Positions 53,904 to 64,000 of a stretch of 64,000 bases of DNA are shown here, piece after piece. The first letter of the stretch is position 1; each line of letters opens with the position of its first letter. The notes beneath the pieces were generated by a model, which saw only the letters and a list, made by a program, of their open reading frames with translations, did not search any database and was not told the origin of the DNA. The position numbers and the translations under genes were made by a program. Source of the stretch: Cyprinodon diabolis (Eukaryota; Chordata; Actinopteri; Cyprinodontiformes; Cyprinodontidae); the NCBI GenBank assembly GCA_030533445.1, contig CM060070.1, positions 49,064,473 to 49,128,472 on the forward strand. Direction: 5' to 3'.

Positions 53904-55340
53904 AAACATCCTGATGTTAAAGGATGAATTCAGAGCCAAACATCCAGATGTTAACGGGTGAATTTCAGAGCCTAAAATCCAAATGTAAACAGGTAAATTT
54001 CAGAGCCTTAAATCCAGATGTTAATGGATGAATTCAGAGCCAAACATCCAGATGTTAACGGGTGAATTTCAGAGCCTAAAATCCAGATGTAAACAGGTAA
54101 ATTTCAGAACCTAAAATCCAGATGTTAATGTATGAATTCAGAGCCAAATATCCAGATGCTAACAGGTGAATTCAGAGCCATACATCCAGATGTTAACGAA
54201 TGAATTCAGAGCCAAACATCCAGATGTTAAAAGATTAATTCAGAGCCAAAAATACAAATGTGAACGGATGAATTCAGAGCCTAAAATCAAGATTTTTAAA
54301 GATTAATTCAGAGTCAAACATCCAGATGTTAACGAATGAATTCAGAGCCAAACATCCAGATGTTAAAGGATGAATTCAGAGCCAAACATCCAGATGTTAA
54401 AAGATTAATTCAGAGCCAAAAATACAGATGTGAACGGATGAATTCAGAGCCTAAAATCAAGATGTTTAAAGATTAATTCAGAGCAAAACATCCAGGTACT
54501 AACGGGTGAGTTTAAGAGCCTAAAATCCAGATGTAAACAGGTAAATTTCAGAGCCTAAAATCCAGATGTTAATGGATGAATTCAGAGCCAAATATCCAGA
54601 TGCTAACAGGTGAATTCAGAGCCATACATCCAGATGTTAACGAATGAATTCAGAGCCAAACATCCAGATGTTAAAGGATGAATTCAGAGCCAAACATCCA
54701 GATGTTAAAAGATTAATTCAGAGCCAAAAATACAGATGTGAACGGATGAATTCAGAGCCTAAAATCAAGATGTTTAAAGATTAATTCAGAGTCAAACATC
54801 CAGATGTTAACGAATGAATTCAGAGCCAAACATCCAGATGTTAAAGGATGAATTCAGAGCCAAACATCCAGATGTTAACGGGTGAATTTCAGAGCCTAAA
54901 ATGAAGATGTAAACAGGTAAATTTCAGAGCCCAAAATCCAGATGTTAATGGATGAATTCAGAGCAAAATATTCAGATGTTAATGGGTGAATTTAGAGCAA
55001 AAAATCCAGATGTTAACGGATGAATTCAGAGCCAAACATCCAGATGTTAACGGGTGAATTTCAGAGCCTAAAATCCATATGTTAATGGATGAATTCAGAG
55101 CAAAAATATCCAGATGCTAACGGTTCAATTCAGAGCCAAATATCCAAATTTTAACGGGTGAATTCAGAGCCACATATCCAGATGTTAAGGGGTGAATTCA
55201 GAGTCAAATATCCAGATGTTAATCGGTGAATTCAGAGCCTAAAGTCCAGATGTTAATGGCTGAATTCAGAGCCAAACATCCAGATATTAATGGATAAATT
55301 CAGAGCCAAAAAATACAGATGTGAACGGATGAATTTAGAG
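53904..55340 (-). repeat. 2.65-kb HOR, copy F2, partial
   Basis: This copy matches F1 at spacing 2,634-2,668 through about 55,290. There F1 continues with GAGCTAAATATTCAG while this copy jumps to GAGCCAAAAAATACAG, an internal deletion, and then rejoins the F1 order at CGATGTTTAAGG (about 55,350). Private changes include TCCAGGTACTAACGG near 54,493 and AAAATGAAGATG near 54,900. Confidence 0.74.
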
Positions 55341-55778
55341 CCAAACATCCCGATGTTTAAGGATGAATTCAGAGCCAAACATCCAGATGTTAACGGGTGA
55401 ATTTCAGAGCCTAAAATCAAGATGTAAACAGCTAAATTTCAGAGCCTAAAATCCAGATGTTAATGGATGAATTCAGAGCAAAATATTCAGATGTTAATGG
55501 GTGAATTTAGAGCAAAAAATCCAGATGTTAACGGATGAATTCAGAGCCAAACATCCAGATGTTAACGGGTGAATTTCAGAGCCTAAAATCCATATGTTAA
55601 TGGATGAATTCAGAGCAAAATATTCAGATGTTAATGGGTGAATTTAGAGCCGAACATCCAAATGTTAATGGGTGAATTTAGAGCCAAACATCCAGATGTT
55701 AACGGATGAATTCAGAGCCAAACATCCAGATGTTAACTGATGAATTCAGAGCAAAACATCCAGATGTGAATGGGGGAA

Positions 55779-57231
55779 TTCAGAGCCAAATATCCAGATG
55801 CTAACAGGTGAATTCAGAGCCAAATATCCAGATGTTAATCGGTGAATTCAGAGCCTAAAGTCCAGATGTTAACGGCTGAATTCAGAGCCAAACATCCAGA
55901 TGTTAACTGATGAATTCAGAGCCAAACATCCATATGTGAATGGGGGAGTTCAGAGCCAAATATCCAGATGCTAACAGGTGAATTCAGAGCCAAATATCCA
56001 GATGCTAACGGTTCAATTCAGAGCCAAATATCCAAATTTTAACGGGTGAATTCAGAGCCACATATCCAGATGTTAAGGGGTGAATTCAGAGTCAAATATC
56101 CAGATGTTAATCGGTGAATTCAGAGCCTAAAGTCCAGATGTTAACGGCTGAATTCAGAGCCAAACATCCAGATATTAATGGATAAATTCAGAGCTAAATA
56201 TTCAGATGATAATGGGTGAATTTAGAGCCAAACATCCCGATGTTAACGGGTGAATTCAGAGCCAAAAATCCCGATGTTAATGGATAAATTCAGAGCCAAA
56301 AAATACAGATGTGAACGGATGAATTCAGAGCCTAAAATCAAGATGTTTAAAGATTAATTCAGAGCAAAACATCCAGATGCTAACGGGTGAGTTTAGAGTC
56401 AAACATTCAGATGTTAACGAATGAATTCAGAGCCAAACATCCAGATGTTAAAAGATTAATTCAGAGCCAAAAATACAGATGTGAACGGATGAATTCAGAG
56501 CCTAAAATCAAGATGTTTAAAGATTAATTCAGAGTCAAACATCCAGATGTTAACGAATGAATTCAGAGCCAAACATCCAGATGTTAAAGGATGAATTCAG
56601 AGCCAAACATCCAGATGTCAACGGGTGAATTTCAGAGCCTAAAATACAGATGTAAACAGGTAAATTTCAGAGCCTAAAATCCAGATGTTAATGGATGAAT
56701 TCAGAGCAAAATATTCAGATGTTAATGGGTGAATTTAGAGCAAAAAATCCAGATGTTAACGGATGAATTCAGAGCCAAACATCCAGATGTTAACGGGTGA
56801 ATTTCAGAGCCTAAAATCCATATGTTAATGGATGAATTCAGAGCAAAATATTCAGATGTTAATGGGTGAATTTAGAGCCGAACATCCAAATGTTAATGGG
56901 TGAATTTAGAGCCAAACATCCAGATGTTAACGGATGAATTCAGAGCCAAACATCCAGATGTTAACTGATGAATTCAGAGCCAAACATCCAGATGTGAATG
57001 GGGGAATTCAGAGCCAGATATCCAGATGCTAACAGGTGAATTCAGAGCCAAATATCCAGATGCTAACGGTTCAATTCAGAGCCAAATATCCAAATTTTAA
57101 CGGGTGAATTCAGAGCCACATATCCAGATGTTAAGGGGTGAATTCAGAGTCAAATATCCAGATGTTAATCGGTGAATTCAGAGCCTAAAGTCCAGATGTT
57201 AACGGCTGAATTCAGAGCCAAACATCCAGAT
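55779..57231 (-). repeat. 1,500-bp-spaced tandem duplication, copy G1
   Basis: A line-by-line comparison at an offset of 1,500 bp finds no difference over 1,453 bp between this stretch and 57,279-58,731. Shared private variants include CATCCATATGTGAATGG, GATGTCAACGGG (about 56,610) and GAGCCAGATATCC. The first mismatch upstream is 55,778 (A) against 57,278 (G). 1,500 bp is 44 units plus 4 bp. Confidence 0.9.
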
Positions 57232-57278
57232 GTTAACTGATGAATTCAGAGCCAAACATCCATATGTGAATGGGGGAG

Positions 57279-58731
57279 TTCAGAGCCAAATATCCAGATG
57301 CTAACAGGTGAATTCAGAGCCAAATATCCAGATGTTAATCGGTGAATTCAGAGCCTAAAGTCCAGATGTTAACGGCTGAATTCAGAGCCAAACATCCAGA
57401 TGTTAACTGATGAATTCAGAGCCAAACATCCATATGTGAATGGGGGAGTTCAGAGCCAAATATCCAGATGCTAACAGGTGAATTCAGAGCCAAATATCCA
57501 GATGCTAACGGTTCAATTCAGAGCCAAATATCCAAATTTTAACGGGTGAATTCAGAGCCACATATCCAGATGTTAAGGGGTGAATTCAGAGTCAAATATC
57601 CAGATGTTAATCGGTGAATTCAGAGCCTAAAGTCCAGATGTTAACGGCTGAATTCAGAGCCAAACATCCAGATATTAATGGATAAATTCAGAGCTAAATA
57701 TTCAGATGATAATGGGTGAATTTAGAGCCAAACATCCCGATGTTAACGGGTGAATTCAGAGCCAAAAATCCCGATGTTAATGGATAAATTCAGAGCCAAA
57801 AAATACAGATGTGAACGGATGAATTCAGAGCCTAAAATCAAGATGTTTAAAGATTAATTCAGAGCAAAACATCCAGATGCTAACGGGTGAGTTTAGAGTC
57901 AAACATTCAGATGTTAACGAATGAATTCAGAGCCAAACATCCAGATGTTAAAAGATTAATTCAGAGCCAAAAATACAGATGTGAACGGATGAATTCAGAG
58001 CCTAAAATCAAGATGTTTAAAGATTAATTCAGAGTCAAACATCCAGATGTTAACGAATGAATTCAGAGCCAAACATCCAGATGTTAAAGGATGAATTCAG
58101 AGCCAAACATCCAGATGTCAACGGGTGAATTTCAGAGCCTAAAATACAGATGTAAACAGGTAAATTTCAGAGCCTAAAATCCAGATGTTAATGGATGAAT
58201 TCAGAGCAAAATATTCAGATGTTAATGGGTGAATTTAGAGCAAAAAATCCAGATGTTAACGGATGAATTCAGAGCCAAACATCCAGATGTTAACGGGTGA
58301 ATTTCAGAGCCTAAAATCCATATGTTAATGGATGAATTCAGAGCAAAATATTCAGATGTTAATGGGTGAATTTAGAGCCGAACATCCAAATGTTAATGGG
58401 TGAATTTAGAGCCAAACATCCAGATGTTAACGGATGAATTCAGAGCCAAACATCCAGATGTTAACTGATGAATTCAGAGCCAAACATCCAGATGTGAATG
58501 GGGGAATTCAGAGCCAGATATCCAGATGCTAACAGGTGAATTCAGAGCCAAATATCCAGATGCTAACGGTTCAATTCAGAGCCAAATATCCAAATTTTAA
58601 CGGGTGAATTCAGAGCCACATATCCAGATGTTAAGGGGTGAATTCAGAGTCAAATATCCAGATGTTAATCGGTGAATTCAGAGCCTAAAGTCCAGATGTT
58701 AACGGCTGAATTCAGAGCCAAACATCCAGAT
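57279..58731 (-). repeat. 1,500-bp-spaced tandem duplication, copy G2
   Basis: Identical to G1 as far as read. It ends where CAGATGTTAACTG of the first copy meets CAGATATTAATGG here (57,232 against 58,732). The 47 bp between the copies are similar but not identical to the sequence before G1. Complete identity in a satellite that otherwise varies every few units marks this as one of the youngest events in the window. Confidence 0.9.
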
Positions 58732-59980
58732 ATTAATGGATAAATTCAGAGCTAAATATTCAGATGATAATGGGTGAATTTAGAGCCAAACATCCCGATG
58801 TTAACGGGTGAATTCAGAGCCAAAAATCCCGATGTTAATGGATAAATTCAGAGCCAAAAAATACAGATGTGAACGGATGAATTCAGAGCCTAAAATCAAG
58901 ATGTTTAAAGATTAATTCAGAGCAAAACATCCAGATGCTAACGGGTGAGTTTAGAGTCAAACATTCAGATGTTAACGAATGAATTCAGAGCCTAAAATCG
59001 AAATGTAAACAGGTATATTTCAGAGCCTTAAATCCAGATGTTAATGGATGAATTCAGAGCCAAACATCCAGATGTTAACGGGTGAATTTCAGAGCCTAAA
59101 ATCCAGATGTAAACAGGTAAATTTCAGAGCCTAAAATCCAGATGTTAATGGATGAATTCAGAGCCAAATATCCAGATGCTAACAAGTGAATTCAGAGCCA
59201 TACATCCAGATGTTAACGAATGAATTCAGAGCCAAACATCCAGATGTTAAAGGATGAATTCAGAGCCAAACATCCAGATGTTAAAAGATTAATTCAGAGC
59301 CAAAAATACAGATGTGAACGGATGAATTCAGAGCCTAAAATCAAGATGTTTAAAGATTAATTCAGAGTCAAACATCCAGATGTTAACGAATGAATTCAGA
59401 GCCAAACATCCAGATGTTAAAGGATGAATTCAGAGCCTAAAATACAGATGTAAACAGGTAAATTTCAGAGCCTAAAATCCAGATGTTAACGGGTGAATTC
59501 AGAGTCAAACATCCCGATGTTAACGGGTGAATTCAGAGCCAAGCATCCAGATGTTAACGGGTTAATTCAGAGCCAAACATCCAGATGTTAACAGATTAAT
59601 TCAGAGCCAAAAGTACAGATGTGAACGGATGAATTCAGAGCCTAAAATCAAGATGTTTAAACATTAATTCAGAGCCAAACATCCAGATGCTAAAAGATTA
59701 ATTCAGAGCAAAAAATACAGATGTGAACGGATGAATTCAGAGCCTAAAATCAAGATGTTTAAAGATTAATTCAGAGTCAAACATCCAGATGTTAACGAAT
59801 GAATTCAGAGCCAAACATCCGGATGTTAAAGGATGAATTCAGAGCCAAACATCCAGATGTTAAAAGATTAATTCAGAGCCAAAAATACAGATGTGAACGG
59901 ATGAATTCAGAGCCTAAAATCAAGATGTTTAAAGATTAATTCAGAGTCAAAAATCCAGATGTTAACGGATGAATTCAGAG
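58732..59980 (-). repeat. Reverse-arm units after the 1,500-bp pair
   Basis: Ordinary units in HOR order with a few joints: CTAAAATCGAAATG with GGTATATTTC near 58,990-59,020, and near 59,450-59,530 a stretch with GAGTCAAACATCCCGATG and GAGCCAAGCATCC like that near 29,885 and 38,960. Nothing other than satellite is present. Confidence 0.68.
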
Positions 59981-61072
59981 CCAAACATCCAGATGTGAAT
60001 GGGGGAATTCAGAGCCAAATATCCAGATGCTAACAGGTGAATTCAGAGCCAAATATCCAGATGCTAACGGTTCAATTCAGAGCCAAATATCCAAATTTTA
60101 ACGGGTGAATTCAGAGCCACATATCCAGATGTTAAGGGGTGAATTCAGAGTCAAATATCCAGATGTTAATCGGTGAATTCAGAGCCTAAAGTCCAGATGT
60201 TAACGGCTGAATTCAGAGCCAAACATCCAGATATTAATGGATAAATTCAGAGCTAAATATTCAGATGATAATGGGTGAATTTAGAGCCAAACATCCCGAT
60301 GTTAACGGGTGAATTCAGAGCCAAAAATCCCGATGTTAATGGATAAATTCAGAGCCAAAAAACACAGATGTGAACGGATGAATTCAGAGCCTAAAATCAA
60401 GATGTTTAAAGATTAATTCAGAGTCAAACATCCAGATGTTAACGAATGAATTCAGAGCCAAACATCCAGATGTTAAAGGATGAATTCAGAGCCAAACATC
60501 CAGATGTTAACGGGTGAATTTCAGAGCCTAAAATACAGATGTAAACAGGTAAATTTCAGAGCCTAAAATCCAGATGTTAATGGATGACTTCAGAGCAAAA
60601 TATTCAGATGTTAATGGGTGAATTTAGAGCAAAAAATCCAGATGTTAACGGATGAATTCAGAGCCAAACATCCAGATGTTAACGGGTGAATTTCAAAGCC
60701 TAAAATCCATATGTTAATGGGGGAATTCAGAGCCAAATATCCAGATGCTAACAGGTGAATTCAGAGCCAAATATCCAGATGCTTACGGTTCAATTCAGAG
60801 CCAAATATCCAAATTTTAACGGGTGAATTCAGAATCTAAAATCCAGAGGTTAACGGATGAATTTAGAGCCAAACATCCAGATGTTAATAGGTGAATTTAG
60901 AGCTGAACATCCAGATCTTAACGGATGAATTCAGAGCCACATATCCAGATGTTAAGGGGTGAATTCAGAGTCAAATATCCAGATGTTAATCGGTGAATTC
61001 AGAGCCTAAAGTCCAGATGTTAACGGCTGAATTCAGAGACAAACATCCAGATGTTAACTGATGAATTCAGAG
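59981..61072 (-). repeat. 1,092-bp HOR, copy H1
   Basis: AACACAGATG at 60,361 recurs at 61,453, TTTCAAAGCC at 60,691 recurs at 61,783, and GCTTACGG at 60,781 recurs at 61,873, all at 1,092 bp (32 units plus 4 bp). Shared private variants such as CCAGATCTTAACGG and GAGACAAACATCC show a recent tandem duplication. Confidence 0.84.
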
Positions 61073-62164
61073 CCAAACATCCAGATGTGAATGGGGGAAT
61101 TCAGAGCCAGATATCCAGATGCTAACAGGTGAATTGAGAGCCAAATATCCAGATGCTAACGGTTCAATTCAGAGCCAAATATCCAAATTTTAACGGGTGA
61201 ATTCAGAGCCACATATCCAGATGTTAAGGGGTGAATTCAGAGTCAAATATCCAGATGTTAATCGGTGAATTCAGAGCCTAAAGTCCAGATGTTAACGGCT
61301 GAATTCAGAGCCAAACATCCAGATATTAATGGATAAATTCAGAGCTAAATATTCAGATGATAATGGGTGAATTTAGAGCCAAACATCCCGATGTTAACGG
61401 GTGAATTCAGAGCCAAAAATCCCGATGTTAATGGATAAATTCAGAGCCAAAAAACACAGATGTGAACGGATGAATTCAGAGCCTAAAATCAAGATGTTTA
61501 AAGATTAATTCAGAGTCAAACATCCAGATGTTAACGAATGAATTCAGAGCCAAACATCCAGATGTTAAAGGATGAATTCAGAGCCAAACATCCAGATGTT
61601 AACGGGTGAATTTCAGAGCCTAAAATACAGATGTAAACAGGTAAATTTCAGAGCCTAAAATCCAGATGTTAATGGATGAATTCAGAGCAAAATATTCAGA
61701 TGTTAATGGGTGAATTTAGAGCAAAAAATCCAGATATTAACGGATGAATTCAGAGCCAAACATCCAGATGTTAACGGGTGAATTTCAAAGCCTAAAATCC
61801 ATATGTTAATGGGGGAATTCAGAGCCAAATATCCAGATGCTAACAGGTGAATTCAGAGCCAAATATCCAGATGCTTACGGTTCAATTCAGAGCCAAATAT
61901 CCAAATTTTAACGGGTGAATTCAGAATCTAAAATCCAGAGGTTAACGGATGAATTTAGAGCCAAACATCCAGATGTTAATAGGTGAATTTAGAGCTGAAC
62001 ATCCAGATCTTAACGGATGAATTCAGAGCCACATATCCAGATGTTAAGGGGTGAATTCAGAGTCAAATATCCAGATGTTAATCGGTGAATTCAGAGCCTA
62101 AAGTCCAGATGTTAACGGCTGAATTCAGAGACAAACATCCAGATGTTAACTGATGAATTCAGAG
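61073..62164 (-). repeat. 1,092-bp HOR, copy H2
   Basis: Second copy of H1, with small differences such as GTGAATTGAGAGCC near 61,130 and CCAGATATTAACGG near 61,732. It keeps the GAATTTCAAAGCC and GCTTACGG markers of H1 at spacing 1,092. Confidence 0.84.
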
Positions 62165-62600
62165 CCAAACATCCAGATGTGAATGGGGGAATTCAGAGCC
62201 AGATATCCAGATGCTAACAGGTGAATTCAGAGCCAAATATCCAGATGCTAACGGTTCAATTCAGAGCCAAATATCCAAATTTTAACGGGTGAATTATGAG
62301 CCACATATCCAGATGTTAAGGGGTGAATTCAGAGTCAAATATCCAGATGTTAATCGGTGAATTCAGAGCCTAAAGTCCAGATGTTAACGGCTGAATTCAG
62401 AGCCAAACATCCAGATATTAATGGATAAATTCAGAGCTAAATATTCAGATGATAATGGGTGAATTTAGAGCCAAACATCCCGATGTTAACGGGTGAATTC
62501 AGAGCCAAAAATCCCGATGTTAATGGATAAATTCAGAGCCAAAAAATACAGATGTGAACGGATGAATTCAGAGCCTAAAATCAAGATGTTTAAAGATTAA
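62165..62600 (-). repeat. 1,092-bp HOR, copy H3, partial
   Basis: The start of a third copy follows H2 at +1,092 (GAGCCAGATATCC at about 62,196 matches 61,104). It has GGGTGAATTATGAGCC near 62,290 and AAAAAATACAG instead of AAAAAACACAG, and leaves the series near 62,600 with the GTGAGTTTAAGAGCC joint. Confidence 0.7.
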
Positions 62601-64000
62601 TTCAGAGCAAAACATCCAGATGCTAACGGGTGAGTTTAAGAGCCTAAAATCCAGATGTAAACAGGTAAATTTCAGAGCCTAAAATCCAGATGTTAATGGA
62701 TGAATTCAGAGCCAAATATCCAGATGCTAACAGGTGAATTCAGAGCCATACATCCAGATGTTAACGAATGAATTCAGAGCCAAACATCCAGATGTTAACG
62801 GGTGAATTCAGAGCCACATATCCAGATGTTAAGGGGTGAATTCAGAGTCAAATATCCAGATGTTAATTGGTGAATTCAGAGCCTAAAGTCCAGATGTTAA
62901 CGGCTGAATTCAGAGCCAAACATCCAAATTTTAACGGGTGAATTCAGAGCCACATATCCAGATGTTAAGGGGTGAATTCAGAGTCAAATATCCAGATGTT
63001 AATCGGTGAATTCAGAGCCTAAAGTCCAGATGTTAACGGCTGAATTCAGAGCCAAACATCCAGATATTAATGGATAAATTCAGAGCTAAATATTCAGATG
63101 ATAATGGGTGAATTTAGAGCCAAACATCCCGATGTTAACGGGTGAATTCAGAGCCAAAAATCCCGATGTTAATGGATAAATTCAGAGCCAAAAAATACAG
63201 ATGTGAACGGATGAATTCAGAGCCTAAAATCAAGATGTTTAAAGATTAATTCAGAGCAAAACATCCAGATGCTAACGGGTGAGTTTAGAGTCAAACATTC
63301 AGATGTTAACGAATGAATTCAGAGCCAAACATCCTGATGTTAAAAGATTAATTCAGAGCCAAAAATACAGATGTGAACGGATGAATTCAGAGCCTAAAAT
63401 CAAGATGTATTCAGAGTCAAACATCAAGATGTTAACGAATGAATTCAGAGCCAAACATCCAGATGTTAAAGGATGAATTCAGAGCCAAACATCCAGATGT
63501 TAACGGGTGAATTTCAGAGCCTAAAATACAGATGTAAACAGGTAAATTTCAGAGCCTAAAATCCAGATGTTAATGGATGAATTCAGAGCAAAATATTCAG
63601 ATGTTAATGGGTGAATTTAGAGCAAAAAATCCAGATGTTAACGGATGAATTCAGAGCCAAACATCCAGATGTTAACGGGTGAATTTCAGAGCCTAAAATC
63701 CATATGTTAATGGGATGAATTCGGAGCAAAATATTCAGATGTTAATGGGTGAATTTAGAGCCGAACATCCAAATGTTAATGGGTGAATTTAGAGCCAACA
63801 TCCAGATGTTAACTGATGAATTCAGAGCCAAACATCCAGATGTGAATGGGGGAATTCAGAGCCAAATATCAGATGCTAACAGGTGAATTCAGAGCCAAAT
63901 ATCCAGATGTTAATGGTGAATTCAGAGCCTAAAGTCCAGATGTAACGGCTGAATTCAGAGCCAAACATCCAGATGTTAACTGATGAATTCAGAGTCAAAT
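62601..64000 (-). repeat. Last reverse-arm units, array continues past the window
   Basis: Ordinary reverse-arm units with a short local repeat near 62,800-63,040 (CACATATCC, TTAATCGG and CTAAAGTCC series twice). A plus-strand frame of 65 codons at 63,279 is a repeat by-product. From about 63,700 single-base indels reappear: TGGGATGAATTCGG, GAGCCAACATCC, ATATCAGATGC, TTAATGGTGAATTC and GATGTAACGG, five in 300 bp. The window ends in the middle of a unit. Confidence 0.72.

Larger units (their letters stand above)
1..64000. repeat. 34-bp satellite array filling the whole window
   Basis: Every line of the window can be cut into units of about 34 bp. Landmarks in order on the forward strand are GTTAAC, CATCTGGATGTTT, GGCTCTGAATTC and a CACCC/CATCC tail. 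On the reverse-oriented part they read as GAATTCAGAGCC, AAACATCCAGATG and GTTAAC. Base composition of the common unit is 7 A, 8 C, 7 G and 12 T (about 44% GC). Units differ by scattered substitutions; a minority are 33 or 35 bp. Both window ends lie inside the array, so its full length is unknown. No unique sequence, transposon, gene or RNA gene is visible. Large homogeneous arrays of this kind are known from eukaryotic centromeric, pericentromeric and subtelomeric heterochromatin; which of these applies here, and the species, cannot be told from the sequence. Confidence 0.97.
19925..64000 (-). repeat. Reverse-oriented arm of the satellite
   Basis: From 19,925 on, the plus strand reads GAATTCAGAGCC, AAACATCCAGATG and GTTAAC, the reverse complement of the first arm, and is A-rich relative to T. 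The orientation holds for 44 kb except for two 52-bp islands at 24,742-24,793 and 33,813-33,864. Unit variants recur in fixed order, for example TGAATGGGGG, then GCTAACAGG, then GCTAACGGTTC, then CAAATTTTAACGG, which marks the higher-order repeat. The order is the mirror of the order seen in the forward arm between about 14 and 20 kb. Confidence 0.95.

Noticed and set aside
63279..63476. 65-codon open frame
   Set aside because: Same repeat-derived peptide pattern as the 80-codon frames, within ordinary satellite.
1..64000. CRISPR array
   Set aside because: The spacing of short repeats looks superficially similar, but there are no unique spacers: the whole 34-bp unit repeats, with no leader and no cas genes.
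1..64000. Telomeric repeat, rDNA, tRNA or microsatellite tracts
   Set aside because: No TTAGGG-like runs, no rRNA or tRNA-like stretch and no mono- or dinucleotide tract was seen in either strand.
1..64000. Clustered transcription-factor sites (E-box CAGATG, HNF1-like GTTAAT) as an enhancer
   Set aside because: The motifs recur once per unit only because the unit contains them. There is no promoter or gene in the window, so a regulatory role is not supported.
1..64000. Assignment to a species or a named satellite family
   Set aside because: The unit is not one I recognise, and landmarks such as one EcoRI and one HpaI site per unit do not identify a taxon.

Overview
The whole 64-kb window is satellite DNA. 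One tandem repeat with a 34-bp basic unit runs without interruption from base 1 to base 64,000, roughly 1,880 units. I found no gene, RNA gene, transposon or unique sequence. Most units carry the same landmarks in the same order: an HpaI-type GTTAAC, the dyad AACATCTGGATGTT, a GGCTCT block and an EcoRI-type GAATTC, then a variable CACCC/CATCC tail with one CpG. A homogeneous array this long, built from units that differ and recur in multi-unit blocks (higher-order repeats, HORs), is typical of eukaryotic heterochromatin such as centromeric, pericentromeric or subtelomeric satellite. The species cannot be told from this window. Frequent CG to CA/TG variation at the tail is compatible with a cytosine-methylating genome.

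Layout. Bases 1-19,924 carry the repeat in one orientation, called forward here. At 19,924/19,925 the orientation flips abruptly and stays reversed to the end, apart from two 52-bp islands. The forward arm holds an opening pair of blocks (offset 1,496), three HOR copies of about 2.5 kb (2,830-10,068), two copies at spacing 2,246 (10,535-14,445) and two copies at spacing 3,236 (13,935-19,924). The reverse arm starts with a divergent block (19,925-22,900), then shorter HORs. It then holds a 6.49-kb block present twice at spacing 9,071 bp, a zone full of single-base indels (about 41,770-46,735), and recent tandem duplications with spacings of 887, 2,634, 1,500 and 1,092 bp. Nearly all length differences between HOR copies are whole multiples of 34 bp, as unequal exchange between units in register would give.

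Main points of interest: (1) the inversion junction; (2) a 330-bp, ten-unit phrase that occurs on opposite strands in the two arms with one substitution, so the arms are the same HOR family flipped; (3) two perfect fold-back inverted repeats (52-bp arms, 18-nt loop) that look like a template-switch scar later copied within the 6.49-kb block; (4) a sharply bounded indel-rich zone that probably reflects sequence or assembly quality. I found no protein-coding or defence-like system. Because 34 is not a multiple of 3, a stop triplet in the unit comes up in all three frames within 102 bp, so the short open frames present are by-products of the repeat.
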